A stretch of 64,000 nucleotides of DNA from Lenzites betulinus. Taxonomy: Eukaryota > Basidiomycota > Agaricomycetes > Polyporales > Polyporaceae. Location: assembly GCA_022264855.1 (NCBI GenBank), contig JABYQU010000010.1, forward strand, positions 558,001 to 622,000, given 5' to 3'. The stretch's first letter is position 1. The number at the start of each line of letters is the position of its first letter. Below are positions 11,402 through 23,600 of this stretch, in pieces. The notes beneath the pieces were generated by a model. That model made no database searches. It was given only the letters and a program-made list of their open reading frames with translations, and was not told the origin of the DNA. The translations under genes were made by a program, and so were the position numbers.

Positions 11402-12187
11402 GTTTTATAGGGTGGGGGATTGAGTTCGCGGCGGTCTCGTCTAGAGCGGCGAAGCGGTGGCGTCAGAAATATTAGAGTCTCGGGTAGGACGCGAGCGGGC
11501 TCTTGGCCGGAGAAGGTGTTTTACCTCAGTGTCGGATGCCTGGCAGAGTGTGCACGGCGGATTTCGTGGGGATGGAGTAGGGGATTAGGTCGCGGTTGGA
11601 TTCCAAGGATCGCAGCGATGGTTAAGAGGAAGACAAACAAGGCGGCTTTGTTTGAATTGTCGAGTGGCGCAAACGGGCCCGTGCTGCTTCTGTTCTCGCG
11701 CAGGGTCGCCGCGCGGAAACATCAAATACCGCAACCAGCAGATCCACTAAAGCAGCAGAACACGAGGCTGTCGCGCGTACGGTGCTGCGGTAGGTGGGCG
11801 CGGGCAGTGAGAGAGTTTTGAGGATCGGGCACCGTCTCATGTAGTACCTGCCCTTGATCGCGCTGATGATGACAATATGGGGACCCTCTCAGGAGTTCCA
11901 GTATGTTAGTACATCTACTATCAACGCGGGCGAACATTACTGACAGTCAGTTCTGTATACGAAATCAAAGGGAGAGGGTCGCTGCTCTCGAATTGACATA
12001 CCTTCGCTTATGACGGGAAATTCAAGGAAGCTATGAAGACTACAGCCCTTGCTGTAAAGCGAGTATAGTAAGCCTTACCTATGTGTTTATATACGGTCAT
12101 GAAGAAAGGAAGCCAGAGGAAGCCGCGCTGTCATGATTCAAGAATAGCAAATTCGACAGCACACAAGAACATATATATGTTTACATA
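11402..12187. other. intergenic, possible small unassigned ORF
   Basis: Lies between two minus-strand genes and serves as promoter of the Arb1-like gene. On the minus strand around 11680-11560 one frame gives a short hydrophobic segment (KAALFVFLLTIAAILGIQP) followed by a short tail, which could be part of a small membrane protein. I could not build a convincing start or splice structure. The right part, 11840-12187, is AT-richer and shows nothing. Confidence 0.3.
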
Positions 12188-13565
12188 CTACATACCAATC
12201 GTCGGCTCGATCTCTCCCAGGAGCATTGTCGCATCCTTGCTACCCGTCACAACTACAAAGATTTAGAGCATTAATATTTGCTCCCACAAATGTCAAATAA
12301 ACGCTTACCGATGGGCTCCTTCGGGTGGAAGTCCACTGCAGTGACCGTGCCCTTGTGCCCAGGGAGCTGCACCAGCCGCCGTAAGCATTCAGCACGGACA
12401 CAATATCATTACAACTCACCTTGTAGAGCACCTTGCCACTCTCAACTTCCCATATACAGACCGTCCTGTCTGCACCTCCGACACCCACTCTCCGCCCGTC
12501 GTCGTCTTTGCTCCATGCTCCGCGCAGAAGGGTGCTCTCAAACCCAGCGGGCGCTCCCATCAAGACGCGGTGTATCCGGTTGGGCGAGGGGGAGAAAGGC
12601 CGCACGTCGTGGATGATGGTTTGTGAGGAGAAAGAGGGCGAGAGGAGATAGTGGCCGTTCGGCGAGAGCGCGAGTGATGTGGGAGTGTCGGTGTGGCCCA
12701 TGAGGGTGTATACCTCTTGGTTTTTACGGAAATCAATGACCTATGACCATCCGGTGAGCATGTACTCTGGGTGCGCGTGGGGAAAACGTACATGGATCTC
12801 GTTGTCCAGCGCGCCTGCATATATGCTCGCGCCGTCCGCGCTCCAGCAAACGGAAGTGACCGGGCACCCGAGCTCGAACACGCTCACAGGGTTCTTCGGG
12901 CCCTCGTCACCGCCCTCCCATACGCGAACAGTGCCGTCGTCCGCACCAGTCACGACCAGCTCGACACCGGCGCCGCCTGCGAGTGTCCTGTCCAGGGAAT
13001 TAATAATTCCGCGGTGGGCGTGGAGTTTACGCACACGCTGGCCGGTGGTGAGGTCGGTGACACTGAGTGTCTGGTCGGCCGAGACGGTGTAGAGGACCTG
13101 GGAGGCGAGGGACCACTGGAGGTCTAGGATGGGAGCTTTGTGGAGGTTGGCGATCAGACCATAGTTGGTGTTTGGGGAATATGTGCGCCACAGTGCTGGA
13201 GGAACGGACATATAAGTTATAAAGTCATCTGCGAGACGGCAAACCGCTCACAAACGCTTCTGTCTGCTGAACATGCTGCTATATTTTGGCCTGTAGGGTC
13301 AAACCTACAACTCATGATCTCTGACTGGAGGTCCGGTGAGCGCATATACATAATTTTGTATATGAATTCGTACACTATGTGAACCGGAGAGGCTGATAAT
13401 GGGAGCCTCTAGACTGCTAGTACGCTTGATGGTACGTATGAGGCCTTGCTCCCTTTCGTTGTTGGAGGAGGAAATAGCAATCTGGGTGTTTGGGGAAGGA
13501 GAGCCGGAGCGCGCGCGCTTTATGATGGCGCCGCCTGGCGGTGGTGACGCGCCGCGTTTGGACAT
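12188..13565 (-). CDS. SNRNP40: U5 snRNP 40 kDa WD40 protein (SNRNP40/Spf38)
   Basis: WD40 beta-propeller of the U5 snRNP, part of the spliceosome. ATG at 13565-13563 (MSKRGASPPPGGAI). An upstream in-frame ATG at 13697 is possible but lacks homology. The sequence follows human SNRNP40 repeat by repeat: SLEAPIISLSGSH, then a short exon near 13316-13245 (MSCRFDPTGQNIAACSADRS), RTYSPNTNYGLIANLHKAP, YTVSADQTLSVTDL, VVTGADDGTVRVWE, YAGALDNEIHV, LMGHTDTPTSLALSPNGHYL, VGGADRTVCIWEVESGKVLYK, LPGHKGTVTAVDFHPKEPI and a last exon ending LLGEIEPTIGM. At least five short introns separate these. Length of roughly 340-350 residues agrees with the family. Confidence 0.9.
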
Positions 13566-14097
13566 TTTGGACAGAGGGCGGGGTGGCGGAGACGGCGAGC
13601 GCGAGTGCGAGGGTGACGAGCGAGAGAGCAAACGCGACTCGCGAGCAGACGCGCGCAGAGTGTCGCGTAGGCGCCGAGAGCCACAGCGGAGCCTCAATAC
13701 AGAGGCGCCGCTCGAATACCCCGCGATCTCAGATACGACTGATCGGAGGATGCCGATGATGCTTGTCCTCGATGTCGACGCGGTTGTGGCACCGGTGGGA
13801 GTCTCCTCTTCGTCTTGACTGCCGCAATGACTGCTCCAGCTGGGTGCTGCAGCGCTGCTTGCTGGCCACAGAAGAATATATCACGTACTTGGAATGCTCT
13901 TGGCTGGACGATACACGCGGCGGCTGTGGTGGAAAGCTTTGCTCCCGACTGGCAGCTTTCGATGCTTCCGCCCTCCTATTCCTCCGAGTCCTTTGACTGA
14001 CATTTTTAGTGCAACTTAAAGAGACAGGCCCCCAGGTCCCCAGGTCCCCGCTGCCTCCTCCTGCCGTCACTCCAGCTGCACTCTCTCTCGTGCCTCC
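13566..14097. other. divergent promoter region
   Basis: Lies between the divergently transcribed SNRNP40 and RGS genes. Minus-strand frames upstream of 13565 are Arg/Ser-rich and could be 5' leader. No separate gene seen. Confidence 0.4.
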
Positions 14098-15909
14098 ATG
14101 TCGCGAGCGTCGCCTTCAGAGAATAGCGCGGCATCGACATCGTCCACATACTCGGTCTCTCTCTCACGTTATGCTGCAAAGCTCAGCCGACACCGTCTTT
14201 CACACATCTCGCTCGCTAACATCCTTGCTGGTCACACTTGTTCCCCCATAGGCCTTACCGACTTCGAAGCCTACCTCGCTCGCAAGGAACGCTCGCTTGA
14301 GAACCTCCACTTTGCCGTCTGGTACCAGAGCTACCGAAAGCGCTACTTCGCACTCGCCGCCGTCCCCCGCTCACAAGTCCGTGCCCACCACAGGAGCGAC
14401 CCGTCCCATTTTTCTCTCCCGACTCCCGCACGCACCTCGCAGCGCATCTCGGAGATCAGGAGACATTCCGAGGGATGCGTCTGCCCTACGCGGTCTCCGA
14501 CGGACACCGCTTTCTCAACAAGCTCCCCATCCGTGCCCCGGCGAAGTTCCGTGGCGCCGATATGTTACCCACCCACGGTCTCCTACTTCACAAATCCCTT
14601 CCCGCGTACTTCCCTGCGCAGGCAGCAGAGCGACGCTCTGGGCGACTCGACCCGCGCGGGACCCTTCCAGCTGGAATGCGCGCGCGTTGTTGCGACGTTT
14701 CTCACCCCCGGCGCCCCGAAGGAGCTTATGCTATCTGCCGAGGTACGAGAAGCTCTCCTACGCGAACTCGCGTGGAACACACACCCCGATGCCTTTCGGT
14801 CCGCGTACGAGGTCGCAGTGGAGGCTCTAGAGACGTTCAGCCTACCTCGCTTCCTGGAGTACGCCTCAGCAAACATCAACCGCCCCAAACAGATATTTTA
14901 TTATTCTGTGGGCATCTTTGACATGCTCTTCGGACTCGTCCTAGCCACCATGCTCATCGTCTTTCTCCCGCATTGGATGAGCGAGGCGTCGCGGAGGGCC
15001 TGGCGAGTTGTCGCCGTTCCGATCTTCTCCCTAGGCAGCATGCAGGCATACTCTGCTTGGAGAGGGTAACGCATTTCCCTACTATAGCTTTTCCCTCATC
15101 TCACAAAGGCATCACAGATTTTGCAGCGAAGTATGGGGCCGAGGCAACACGCAACTGCGCGTCTGGGAACTCGAGGAGACGGATCCCGAAGCCGTGACGT
15201 CGTCGCCAACTCCGATGAAGTTCCCCCTGCAAGCTATCGAGTCCGACAAAAGAACAGTCGCGCTGCCGAGCGTCTACGAAGAAGAGCCGGAGGGCTGCTG
15301 CTCCTCCCAGCAGTCACGCCGCACGTCGTCGTCCACATTCGAATCACCGAAGAGCCCCTGCACGCCCATGCACGACGCGTACGACGACGCCTCACTGCCT
15401 TCCGACTTCGACCTCGACTTCATCCTGGAAGGCACACACGAGAGCCGTGCTTCTGCCTACGCGCACAACAAGCACATAGACTATGTGAAGGTCCGCGCGA
15501 TAGACCCCTACTCCAAGTTCGCACGAGTGACTTCCGACGACGCCCTACCTGCCGTCAGGGTGCCCTCGCTTAACCTCTGGGGCTGGGAAGGTCCTCTTAG
15601 CACGTCCATGGAGGTCAGGACAGACCACACGCAGGACATAATGTCGAGCTGGGGTCTGGGACGCACCACCAGCGCGACGACGGAGTATCGGCGGCCTCCT
15701 GTGTTTGGACCTGAGCAGCCCGTGCTGGACCCCCACATCCGTGCGGTTCACAGGTCGGTTATGCGGGACATGCTGGTGACAGGGTTTGTTTGCACCGTGG
15801 TACGTCTCTCCGCAGTTTGCATATGCCACAATATGATGCTGATCGTTTGCGTTATGTCCTTTAGATCTTCACTGCAATCATTCTCGCAGTACCTAGTGTA
15901 CAGGGTTAG
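14098..15909 (+). CDS. RGS-domain membrane protein, Rax1-like
   Basis: Regulator of G-protein signalling fold followed by membrane helices, the arrangement of yeast Rax1 (bud-site and polarity factor). ATG at 14098. The RGS region begins near residue 52 (LTDFEAYLARKERSLENLHF, AVWYQSYRKRYF), is interrupted by a long Ser/Pro/Arg-rich loop, and resumes at QLECARVVATFLTPGAPKE through DAFRSAYEVAVEALE and the final RGS helix. Two hydrophobic segments follow (FYYSVGIFDMLFGLVLATML and a second ending YSAWRG). An intron starts near 15068; the acceptor TTTTGCAG at 15119-15126 gives an exon reading NTQLRVWELEETDPEAV and a long acidic tail. A last intron splits the third hydrophobic segment (FVCTV, then IFTAIILAVPSVQG), stop at 15907-15909. 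The alternative acceptor at 15118 runs into an early stop. Confidence 0.65.
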
Positions 15910-16682
15910 AGAGACGTGCTCGGTTACGTAGTTCGTGTCGTATGTTGTATCTTTGTAGGTCTACGGGTTTTTTATGATGTATTTGCTGTGTCGATATGCA
16001 TGCAGCAGAGCTGCCGAGGTCGAATTGGCTGTAGTGCCTGAGCTATATGCATCTCTGACTCGTAACAAGCACCCACGCGAGAAATCTGTATCTAAAAATG
16101 AAGTAGCAAAGAAAGAGACTTGGCCGATATGCGGCAGCCCTGCGCTGCGAGCAATGCCTAAGACTAGACGTCGAAAAAGGATACGACCGTCTGAACCAGA
16201 GGCTCATGTGTTCTGAAAAATTCGTAATGTGGCATTGAGGTGAGGGAAGTACACGGAATCCCCTAGTAAAAGGCGAGGGGATTGTTTGTTGTACCACCCT
16301 CTGCCACTGATAGTAATGGTTGATAGCAGTGGGCGCCCATCAGAGTTATGCATTTCGTTCAACCCGCAGGTGGGCAGATCCACTCCGTTCTTGTTAGATG
16401 TTGCTTGCACCGCGTCGCCGCGTCGCAGGGAGAGCTCTGTCAAGCCCTCCATACTTCTGGTAAGGTCGATGCACGAAGGGAGCGTCGCTTAACGCCGCTG
16501 TATTTCCAGGACGAATTTGAATGGGGGACGCGCCAGGATCATGTGATCGCGACATTTTCTGCAATCGACTCAATTTATCGAGTCAAGCAAGTGCAGTAGT
16601 ACTCCTTGAAGCTTTCCTTTAGATCGACACCACCAAACCGCCTCCTTGAAACACATCCGCACATACTAACACCCTCCGCATA
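15910..16682. other. intergenic, MTD1 promoter side
   Basis: No gene supported. Short frames on both strands have no recognisable motif. The 60 bp before MTD1 carry a CT/CA-rich leader. Confidence 0.4.
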
Positions 16683-18233
16683 ATGGCTTCTGAAGGGAAA
16701 GGCGTCCTCCTCAAAGCGGACCCCATCGCGAACACCTTCCGGGACGAGATCAAGTCCGCGCTCGCCTCCGCCCCGCGCGCGCCGAGGCTCGTCGGCATCC
16801 TCGCCACCGCGTCCGCCCCGAGCAAGTTCTACGCGGAGTTCACGCAGAAGCAGTGCGTCGCGCTCGGCGTCGAGTTCGTCCTGCGCCGGGTCGGGGAGGC
16901 CGCGGACGCGGCGCTTGCGCCGGGGGAGGGCGTCGAGGAGGCGATCATTGAGGCGAATGAGGACGGGGCTGTGGACGGGATCATGGTACGTGCTAGTTCG
17001 GCTGCGCCGTGCGGGTGTGTTGAACCTTGTGTGCTTTTGTGGGTGTTAGGTTTACTATCCTATCTTCGGAGTGCAACAAGTACGTCTATGTGTACTAGGA
17101 GTGCAGATAAACAGATGCTGAACGGAATGTTGTAGGACCACTACTTGCAGCAGGTCTAGCCGCCCATGAACGTCCGCCTCGGAACTGTTCTCTGACAGTC
17201 TCCCAATGCACAGATCGTCTCGCCATACAAGGATGTCGAGGGACTCCACTTCAAGTTCCACTACAACCTCTACCACAAGTGCGCCTCCTTTTTCTCTGTA
17301 GTCTATAAACGCCCGCCTGCTAAGGCTCATCCTCTCCCCAGCATCCGTTTCCTAGAGCCGAAGGCACTCGCATCCTCCTTGCCCGCAACGAACGATGCGC
17401 CCGCCGCAGTAAACGACGAGCCTCCAGCGGGCTTCGTGAAATCCATCCTCCCCTGCACTCCACTAGCAGTCGTCAAGTCCCTCGAGCACATCGGCGTGTA
17501 CAACAGGATCCTACCGTATGGTGACCGCGCGTACGGGAAGACCGTCACCGTCATCAACCGGTAAGTGCACGCCAGTCTCACAGCGCAGACTCCGGCCTAA
17601 TGAGAAATTATGTGCAGGTCGGAAGTCGTGGGCCGTCCGCTCGCGGCGCTCCTTGCGAATGACGGCGCCCGTGTGTTCTCCGTTGACATCGACTCTATCC
17701 AGGTCCGTTCAATTCCCGCACCCATATCAGCTGTCTCACATCTGACATCTGGCATACCTACTCGTAGGAGTACACGAAACGTCCGCGCCAAAGTGCAGAT
17801 GAGCGCAAGTATCACCCGCGGCACGTCGTGCACCCCACCACGCTGTCGCTAGAGGCATGCCTCGCGCTTTCAGACGTCGTGGTGTCCGCGGTGCCAAGCG
17901 CGGCGTACAAGGTGAAGACGGCGCAGCTGAAGGATGGCTGCGTGTGCCTGAACGTCGCCGCGGACAAGAACTTCGAGGCGGACGTGCGCGAGAAGGTGCG
18001 TCCCGTCACTGCGCTCTGTCTATCGGCGGTTTGGTAGTGGCGTGCATGCTGATGAACGGGTGTAATAGGCGTCGGTGTACTTGCCTACGATTGGCAAGGT
18101 GACGATTATGATGCTGCTCCGGAATCTGTGAGTTGTTCGGTGTCGTGTTACGCTGAGATTCCATAGCTGATGCGGCCTCCCCAGCTTGCGCCTGCAGCAG
18201 TATCGCGAGATCGTCAATGCACCCTCCTCATGA
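16683..18233 (+). CDS. MTD1: methylenetetrahydrofolate dehydrogenase (NAD+), MTD1
   Basis: Cytosolic enzyme oxidising 5,10-methylene-THF to methenyl-THF with NAD+, feeding one-carbon units to purine synthesis. It aligns along its length with yeast Mtd1 (320 residues). Exon 1 (16683-16985) carries the substrate half with FYAEFTQKQC. Two tiny exons follow, 17050-17079 (VYYPIFGVQQ) and 17136-17153 (DHYLQQ), then IVSPYKDVEGLHFKFHYNLY. Next come ILPCTPLAVVKSLEHIGVYN, the Rossmann segment VINRSEVVGRPLAALLANDG, VVVSAVPSAAYKVKT, VCLNVAADKNF, and the final exons VYLPTIGKVTIMMLLRNL and LRLQQYREIVNAPSS, stop at 18231-18233. About nine exons in 1.55 kb is unusually fragmented. Start context is good (ATAATGGCT), with no alternative upstream ATG in frame. 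Confidence 0.93.
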
Positions 18234-19201
18234 ACAAAACCCACACGAAGAAAGGTTACTACACGCAGGCGACAGCAGAGGTGTATCAAGTGTATTACTA
18301 GAGCAAGGTGAAAAGGGCCCGGGACGCCCACACGATTCCTTCTACGGCCCAGGATGGAAGATATTAGACGATAGATCTCTCTTGCGCAGACGTCAATTAG
18401 ATTAGAATGCGAAACGTAGATGTGCTCGCTGCGGCGTAGTGCATCTCGCACCTTACGGAGCAAGTCTCCGCTGCCATGTCAGACTGGGTGAGTGTGTCCG
18501 ACATATGGATGACCAAGGCCGACGGCCTTGCGTACGTGGCTTCGCCTACGGAATGCTTATTGCGTGGACGGCGGCTCGCTGCTCAAACTTCTGTCGAGGC
18601 CGTACTGCGGCCGCTGGAATTTTTCTGAAGGCGCACGAGGGTACTGGTCATCCAGCCTGTCCAGTCCTGCGCTTTCGCTGTTTCTGCACCCGGGCTTGTG
18701 CGCCACGGCTGAAAATTGCGGCTCCGCACTGGACCGGACCGACGTACTTAGCTCTCGCCATTAGCAAGTGTGCACTGTTTCAGACTCTCTTTCAATTTAG
18801 TGAGCGATGTCGTCAATCGAGCACCAGCCGTGTGTATGACGATATGCTCACCAGTCTTAGCATGCAAGGAAGCCCGGATCTATTGATGCGCAATGAGCAG
18901 CGCAGATCTCAGACCGTGCACCGGTCACCCTTGCAGCGATGTCTCGGAGGCGCATAGCCTTGGTGAGGACCGCGACGCTGAGACATACCGTCCGTGCGTG
19001 TCCGGTAACGTCATGTCGGCGCTGAGATACAATTATACCACCACTACTTTGCGCCGGGGCAGTGCGCAGCCTGATGGGAAAGAGGATAAGATGTACTATT
19101 ACTGTTGTCGCTGCGACGAGGCTCCGTCTATTAGTCCGCGCGTAGATACTGAAGAGAATAAAACGAAGGCAGGGAGTGTGACGGCAGCGCAGGGGCCGCT
19201 G
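18234..19201. other. long intergenic stretch between convergent genes
   Basis: Almost 1 kb between MTD1 (plus) and ORM1 (minus). Several frames of 60-170 codons cross it but none shows domain motifs, and they overlap each other. A 50-codon ATG frame starts at 18475 (MSDWVSVSDIW). No repeats, snoRNA or tRNA signature seen. Confidence 0.35.
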
Positions 19202-20255
19202 TCAGAGCCGGGATTCCACCTCGCTGACGGTGATTGGTGGTATTGAGAACGAGCCGCGCAGCGGTGTCGCGGTGCCCGATCGGGGGAAGCCCGCTGTGGT
19301 CGGGGTGCCGGGCCCGGATTGGTCGTCGTCTACCATGAACCGTACGCGGTAGCGGTGGAACTGGGCAGAACGCGTCAGCGCACGGCACGGGTGCGGGACG
19401 CCGGGCGGGTGCTTACCACTGGAAGTTTCGGGAGCAGGACGAAGATCAGCGCTGAGAGGTTGACTGCGAACAGCCACGGGTCGTAGTGCGTGTAGTGCGT
19501 TGATGCAAGGAACCTGGCGCCGCGCCGCGGAACCGTGCACAAAGAGGACGGGGAGGTGTCAGCGTGTGTTTGACAAAAGGCGCTCCAATGTCTCGGCGCA
19601 TTTTGGTGGGAGGAAGGGAGGGTGTACGCACAATGTTATGGGAAAGATTAGCAGCCACTTCTTCGCGGGGGTATACTGCGCGCCCTCATCAATTTGTTCC
19701 CAAAGCGTGAGGTTGTCGTATACGCCACCGTGAAGGTCGGAGTGGAAGGGAATCCCCGTGACATAGTGGAACATCAGATAGGATAGCTGCCAAGGTGGTC
19801 GCACCGCGCATGAGTACGTTGACGTGATGCAGCATATCGATGGTCCACTCACCCCGAGGTAGAGTAGGTTCACTAGCGTCCAGCTAATTTCTTGCCGCAT
19901 ACCAGGGATTGTGTCGATTACGACCTTCCCAGCGCATATGAGGACAAGGTGGATCATCCATGCACCTGAAGACCGGTAGCAGTGTCAGAAAGGACCGCGT
20001 TCCACGCGAGACTAAGTGCGGTAGAAGTCCCCACTCGCTCCGGGCAGGAAAGGGAGACGGACCTTTACGATTTACCCATTCTGCGTTCACATTGTCGTAC
20101 ACGCCCTGGTCGGCAGTCTCTTCCTGAGACTCTTCCCCAACCTTCTCGACCTTGACGATACTGCTACTGCGCTCACGGCCGACACGGACGGAGAGGGAGG
20201 GACTGCCCGACTTCGGGCTGAGTGTGGAGGTCTTGACGGCGGCCATAGTGCTCAT
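19202..20255 (-). CDS. ORM1: ORM1/ORMDL sphingolipid biosynthesis regulator
   Basis: ER membrane protein that inhibits serine palmitoyltransferase. ATG at 20255-20253 (MSTMAAVKTS); a second ATG three codons on is possible. Exon 1 has a Ser-rich N-terminal region (SGSPSLSVRVGRERSSS), where yeast Orm proteins are phosphorylated by Ypk1, and ends with the family signature NVNAEWVNRKG. Short exons follow: WMIHLVLICAGKVVIDTIPG, RQEISWTLVNLLYLG, LSYLMFHYVTGIPFHSDLHG with VYDNLTLWEQIDEGAQYTPA and KKWLLIFPITL, then the last transmembrane pair (NLSALIFVLLPKLP). The final exon, HRYRVRFMVDDD..., is a Ser/Thr/Pro-rich C-terminal tail ending VSEVESRL, longer than in yeast. Match to the family is unambiguous. 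Confidence 0.95.
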
Positions 20256-20661
20256 TCACGTGCTCGCAAGCACAGAAGATGGGCGTTGATTAATACGATA
20301 GATAATCGCGGCCTATTGGCGTGGGGGACGGAGGGGGTGAGCGGGAGATGGGAGCTCGGAGTGGTGCGATGGGATGTGAGTCGGCAGTCGTGGCTTTAAA
20401 GTCTTGGACAAGCCGCAAGTCGCAGGCGCCCACAAGGTGCTGCGCCAGGCCCGTAAGCGCCCAGTGCCTTTTCTGGCCAACGATGTCATGCCTTCCAAGT
20501 TCCCAGGCCCGAGCTTCCTGCAGCAGCTGCGAAGCGCGTCCATGTCCGCATACACCCACTCTCCCTCTCCCCCCCACATACCCGCACCCCCGCGTCCATC
20601 GCCTGTCGTTCCACCCTGCGCTCGCTCCTGACCCTGTTCTGCTGCTGATGACTGTTCAAAC
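20256..20661. other. divergent promoter, ORM1 / Virilizer-N gene
   Basis: Shared 5' region of two divergent genes. A frame around 20404-20631 (plus) has only a TTG start and is probably leader sequence. No TATA-like box stands out. Confidence 0.4.
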
Positions 20662-23600
20662 ATGATGCTCCTGCAATGGTGTACTCTTGAGCCCTCCGAG
20701 CGGGGCGGCTTGGCTGCACTCCGCTTCTCATCTCCTGTGCGCGTACATCGCATCCGAATATTTCCCTCCGGCACGAAACCGTTCGCTCAAAGTCCGGATA
20801 CTGTGAGGTCCGTTGAAGAATAGTGACAAATGCACGCGTATGGGTGCTTACATTGATATCTTAGCCGGACCGAACCTCAGTCCTTCTTCCTAGACTTGTA
20901 CTTTAATGCGCAAGCCATCACCAGCCCGGACGCAAAGGAGAAACCCAAGAACTCAAATGCGCTTGTTCCAACATCCATTGCCTATCCAGGGGGTTTGAAG
21001 GACTTCTCAGTGGACATGGGCACGGATGTAGGCACATCCTGTAAACGCGCGCCACCTAGTTTCTGACGCGTCATCACAGTACGCTACGCGCCTCATGATA
21101 GTCAAAGGCGACTTTGAGGCCGTGTCGATGGCTATTTATGGAGAATTGGTTACAGAGGCCACCGCAGCACCTTCAACGTACCAGCCACAACCTCTGCCCA
21201 CAATCACACCCGCACCCCTACCGCCAGTTCTTGATCCTGGGAACGCGCGCGACCCCTCTCAGCTCGCCCGCCAGCTGCTCAAACTTATCCCCGAAGCACC
21301 CGACCTCGAACTTGTCATTCGCCTCATTTTCTGTCTGAAGCCCTCTAACGATGACTGGGACTTGCCAGACTTCCCCTATCTGCACCCAGATTTGGATAAT
21401 ACCGACGCGGAATTTGATCTTGAGAAAGCCCTCAGCCTGACAGCACGTCCCGTATCTGACGATATTTCAACTGAGGTTGTTGCCCGTTTTGCTGAGAAGG
21501 TGGCGCAATGCATCAACCCGAAGGTACGAATATTCTGGCGCCATGTACTGGCTAAATTTAATGTGAAGTACGACAGGAGAAAGATCTCAACCAGGCGTAT
21601 GCTGTAGCTGGGATCCTGTATAACGCAGCCTCCCAACATCCCAGTGTGGCACAGAAACTCTTGGTGCGTGATCGGGACTACCCTCACATAATAAAATGTT
21701 GCGGTACGATCATACTGAACGTGACCAAAGGATGAGATAGATCTCGAGAAGGTCTTTGATGCAACAACCATTGTTGACGAGACCACCCTTCTCCGGTTGC
21801 TATACGCTGCCTCAAACGTGGACATCGCGAAGCGACTACATGCACCGTGGTTCCGGAAGCTGCTCTCCTCGATCACAAGTGAGCCAAATTCGGAACGAGA
21901 GCTGCGCGTCACTGCGAAGCGCCTTCTCGACAGACTTCAAGGTTGGTCTATGCTGGATGATGCGTTTTCCAATGGCCAAAACGATTTCGGAGCCGCGGCC
22001 GACATGCTCAGAGACGTTGGGACAGAGGAACAGTCGTTTGGGATATGGCTGGAGTCTATGGTTGCTCATAGCGATGTGGTCTCGAGCCTTGCGGAGAACC
22101 CTGTGTTGTCTGTCCCCCTGCCGCGACTATTGTCGCACAGGCCACCGGGCTCCTCGCCCTCGCAGGACGACTTTGTGGCGTTTGTTAGAGCGTACACCGG
22201 TGTGGCGTGCGTCCTGGCGGTCTACGCATGGTCGGATAGCCTACCTGATGAACGATGCCGAGCGCGGACACTTGGCATATTACGCCTATGGCAGGGTACG
22301 GATGGATATCGAGAGGTACATTCTCACTTCATCTTCGCTACTACCAGAGACCGCTGACAGAGGGACCATCTAGATAGTCAACCATCTATTACTCTTGCGG
22401 CAAATGACCTTCCGGCTGGGATGCATGACCGACCACGATCCCCCGACGCAGTCGGGTATCGATGCAGAGCACATCCTTGTGGATCTGGCGAAGAATCCTC
22501 GGGCTATGCTTCGACCCAATCTCGTGAAGTGTATCCTCGAAATCGAGTCTTGTACCTCGTTTATCACTACGGAAGAACGGTCATCGATGCGACAAGCTGC
22601 GTTTGTTGCGGAGGATGGGTTTTCGGGCGCCATCGACGAGCTGCTACGCTCCGTTGAGCGTCCGCCGACGTTTGGAAGCCTGCGCACCCTCCGGGTAGCC
22701 CTTGCCATAATGGAACGTGAGCTGGACGAGGACGAGGAATCGCGGGTGCTCGACGACTTCTGGGAAGAAGCGAAATGCAGCCTCACAACGTGCTTGGGCG
22801 AGTTACTCTCACCGATCGTCGACGAGATCCGCACACAGTTCTCCTTGTCCCACATCCCACCCCCTCGGACAAGCCAAGACGTCGTGGCGCCGCTTTTCTG
22901 GACGGCTGACGACATCCTCCGGATGTTTCTCCGACTGGTACCCATCCACCCACTTCCCTCCCGGATGCTCCGCGCGTTGACTAGCAATGTGGCGGATATT
23001 TTCGCCTGTGCGGATGCAGCCGACATGCGCTACTCTCAATCCGGCCAACCGTCACTTGCAGCCCAGGAGACCAGGCAGTCATGTATCGACCTCGCTCGTG
23101 CCCTTGGCAGCCAGCCACCCGTTGCCTCCGGTGCCAAACCTGGAGCGTTGATCGTTCTCCGCGACTTGTTGGAACACGGTCTTCATAGCGACGGCCTGGA
23201 TCCTGCCCACCACCTATTGCAAGTCTTCTGCCTCATCGACTTCCTCCTCCCCTCGGAAGACTGCTCAGATAGCGAGCGAGCGCTTTGGGTACAGAGCGTC
23301 GTTCCCAAAGTCCTGAAAGAGCTTTGGGCTTTCTGCCACGCGCTCGACACGGAGAACAAGGTGCACCTCATTCGCCGGCTCTCTGCGCTGGATCAAGGCG
23401 CGGTGGGCGTCGGCGAATGGTTGCTGCTCGAAGAGGTGAAAGACGTCTCACACGCGGTCCAGGCTCTCCACGACACCGACCTACCAGTGCCAAAACAAAG
23501 GGTCGCGCAGAGCCAAATATCGCTCTTCTTCTGCTTCTTCGCGGAGGTTCTGCAAAGTTCATCCGCGAAGTGGTGCATCGACAGCCTCGCTGACGCGGAA

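Noticed and set aside
18439..18957. 172-codon plus-strand frame between MTD1 and ORM1
   Set aside because: Cys/Arg-rich with no motif, and several competing frames overlap it.
20404..20631. Plus-strand frame before the Virilizer-N gene
   Set aside because: Starts only with TTG and is in a different frame from the gene start at 20662; probably leader.
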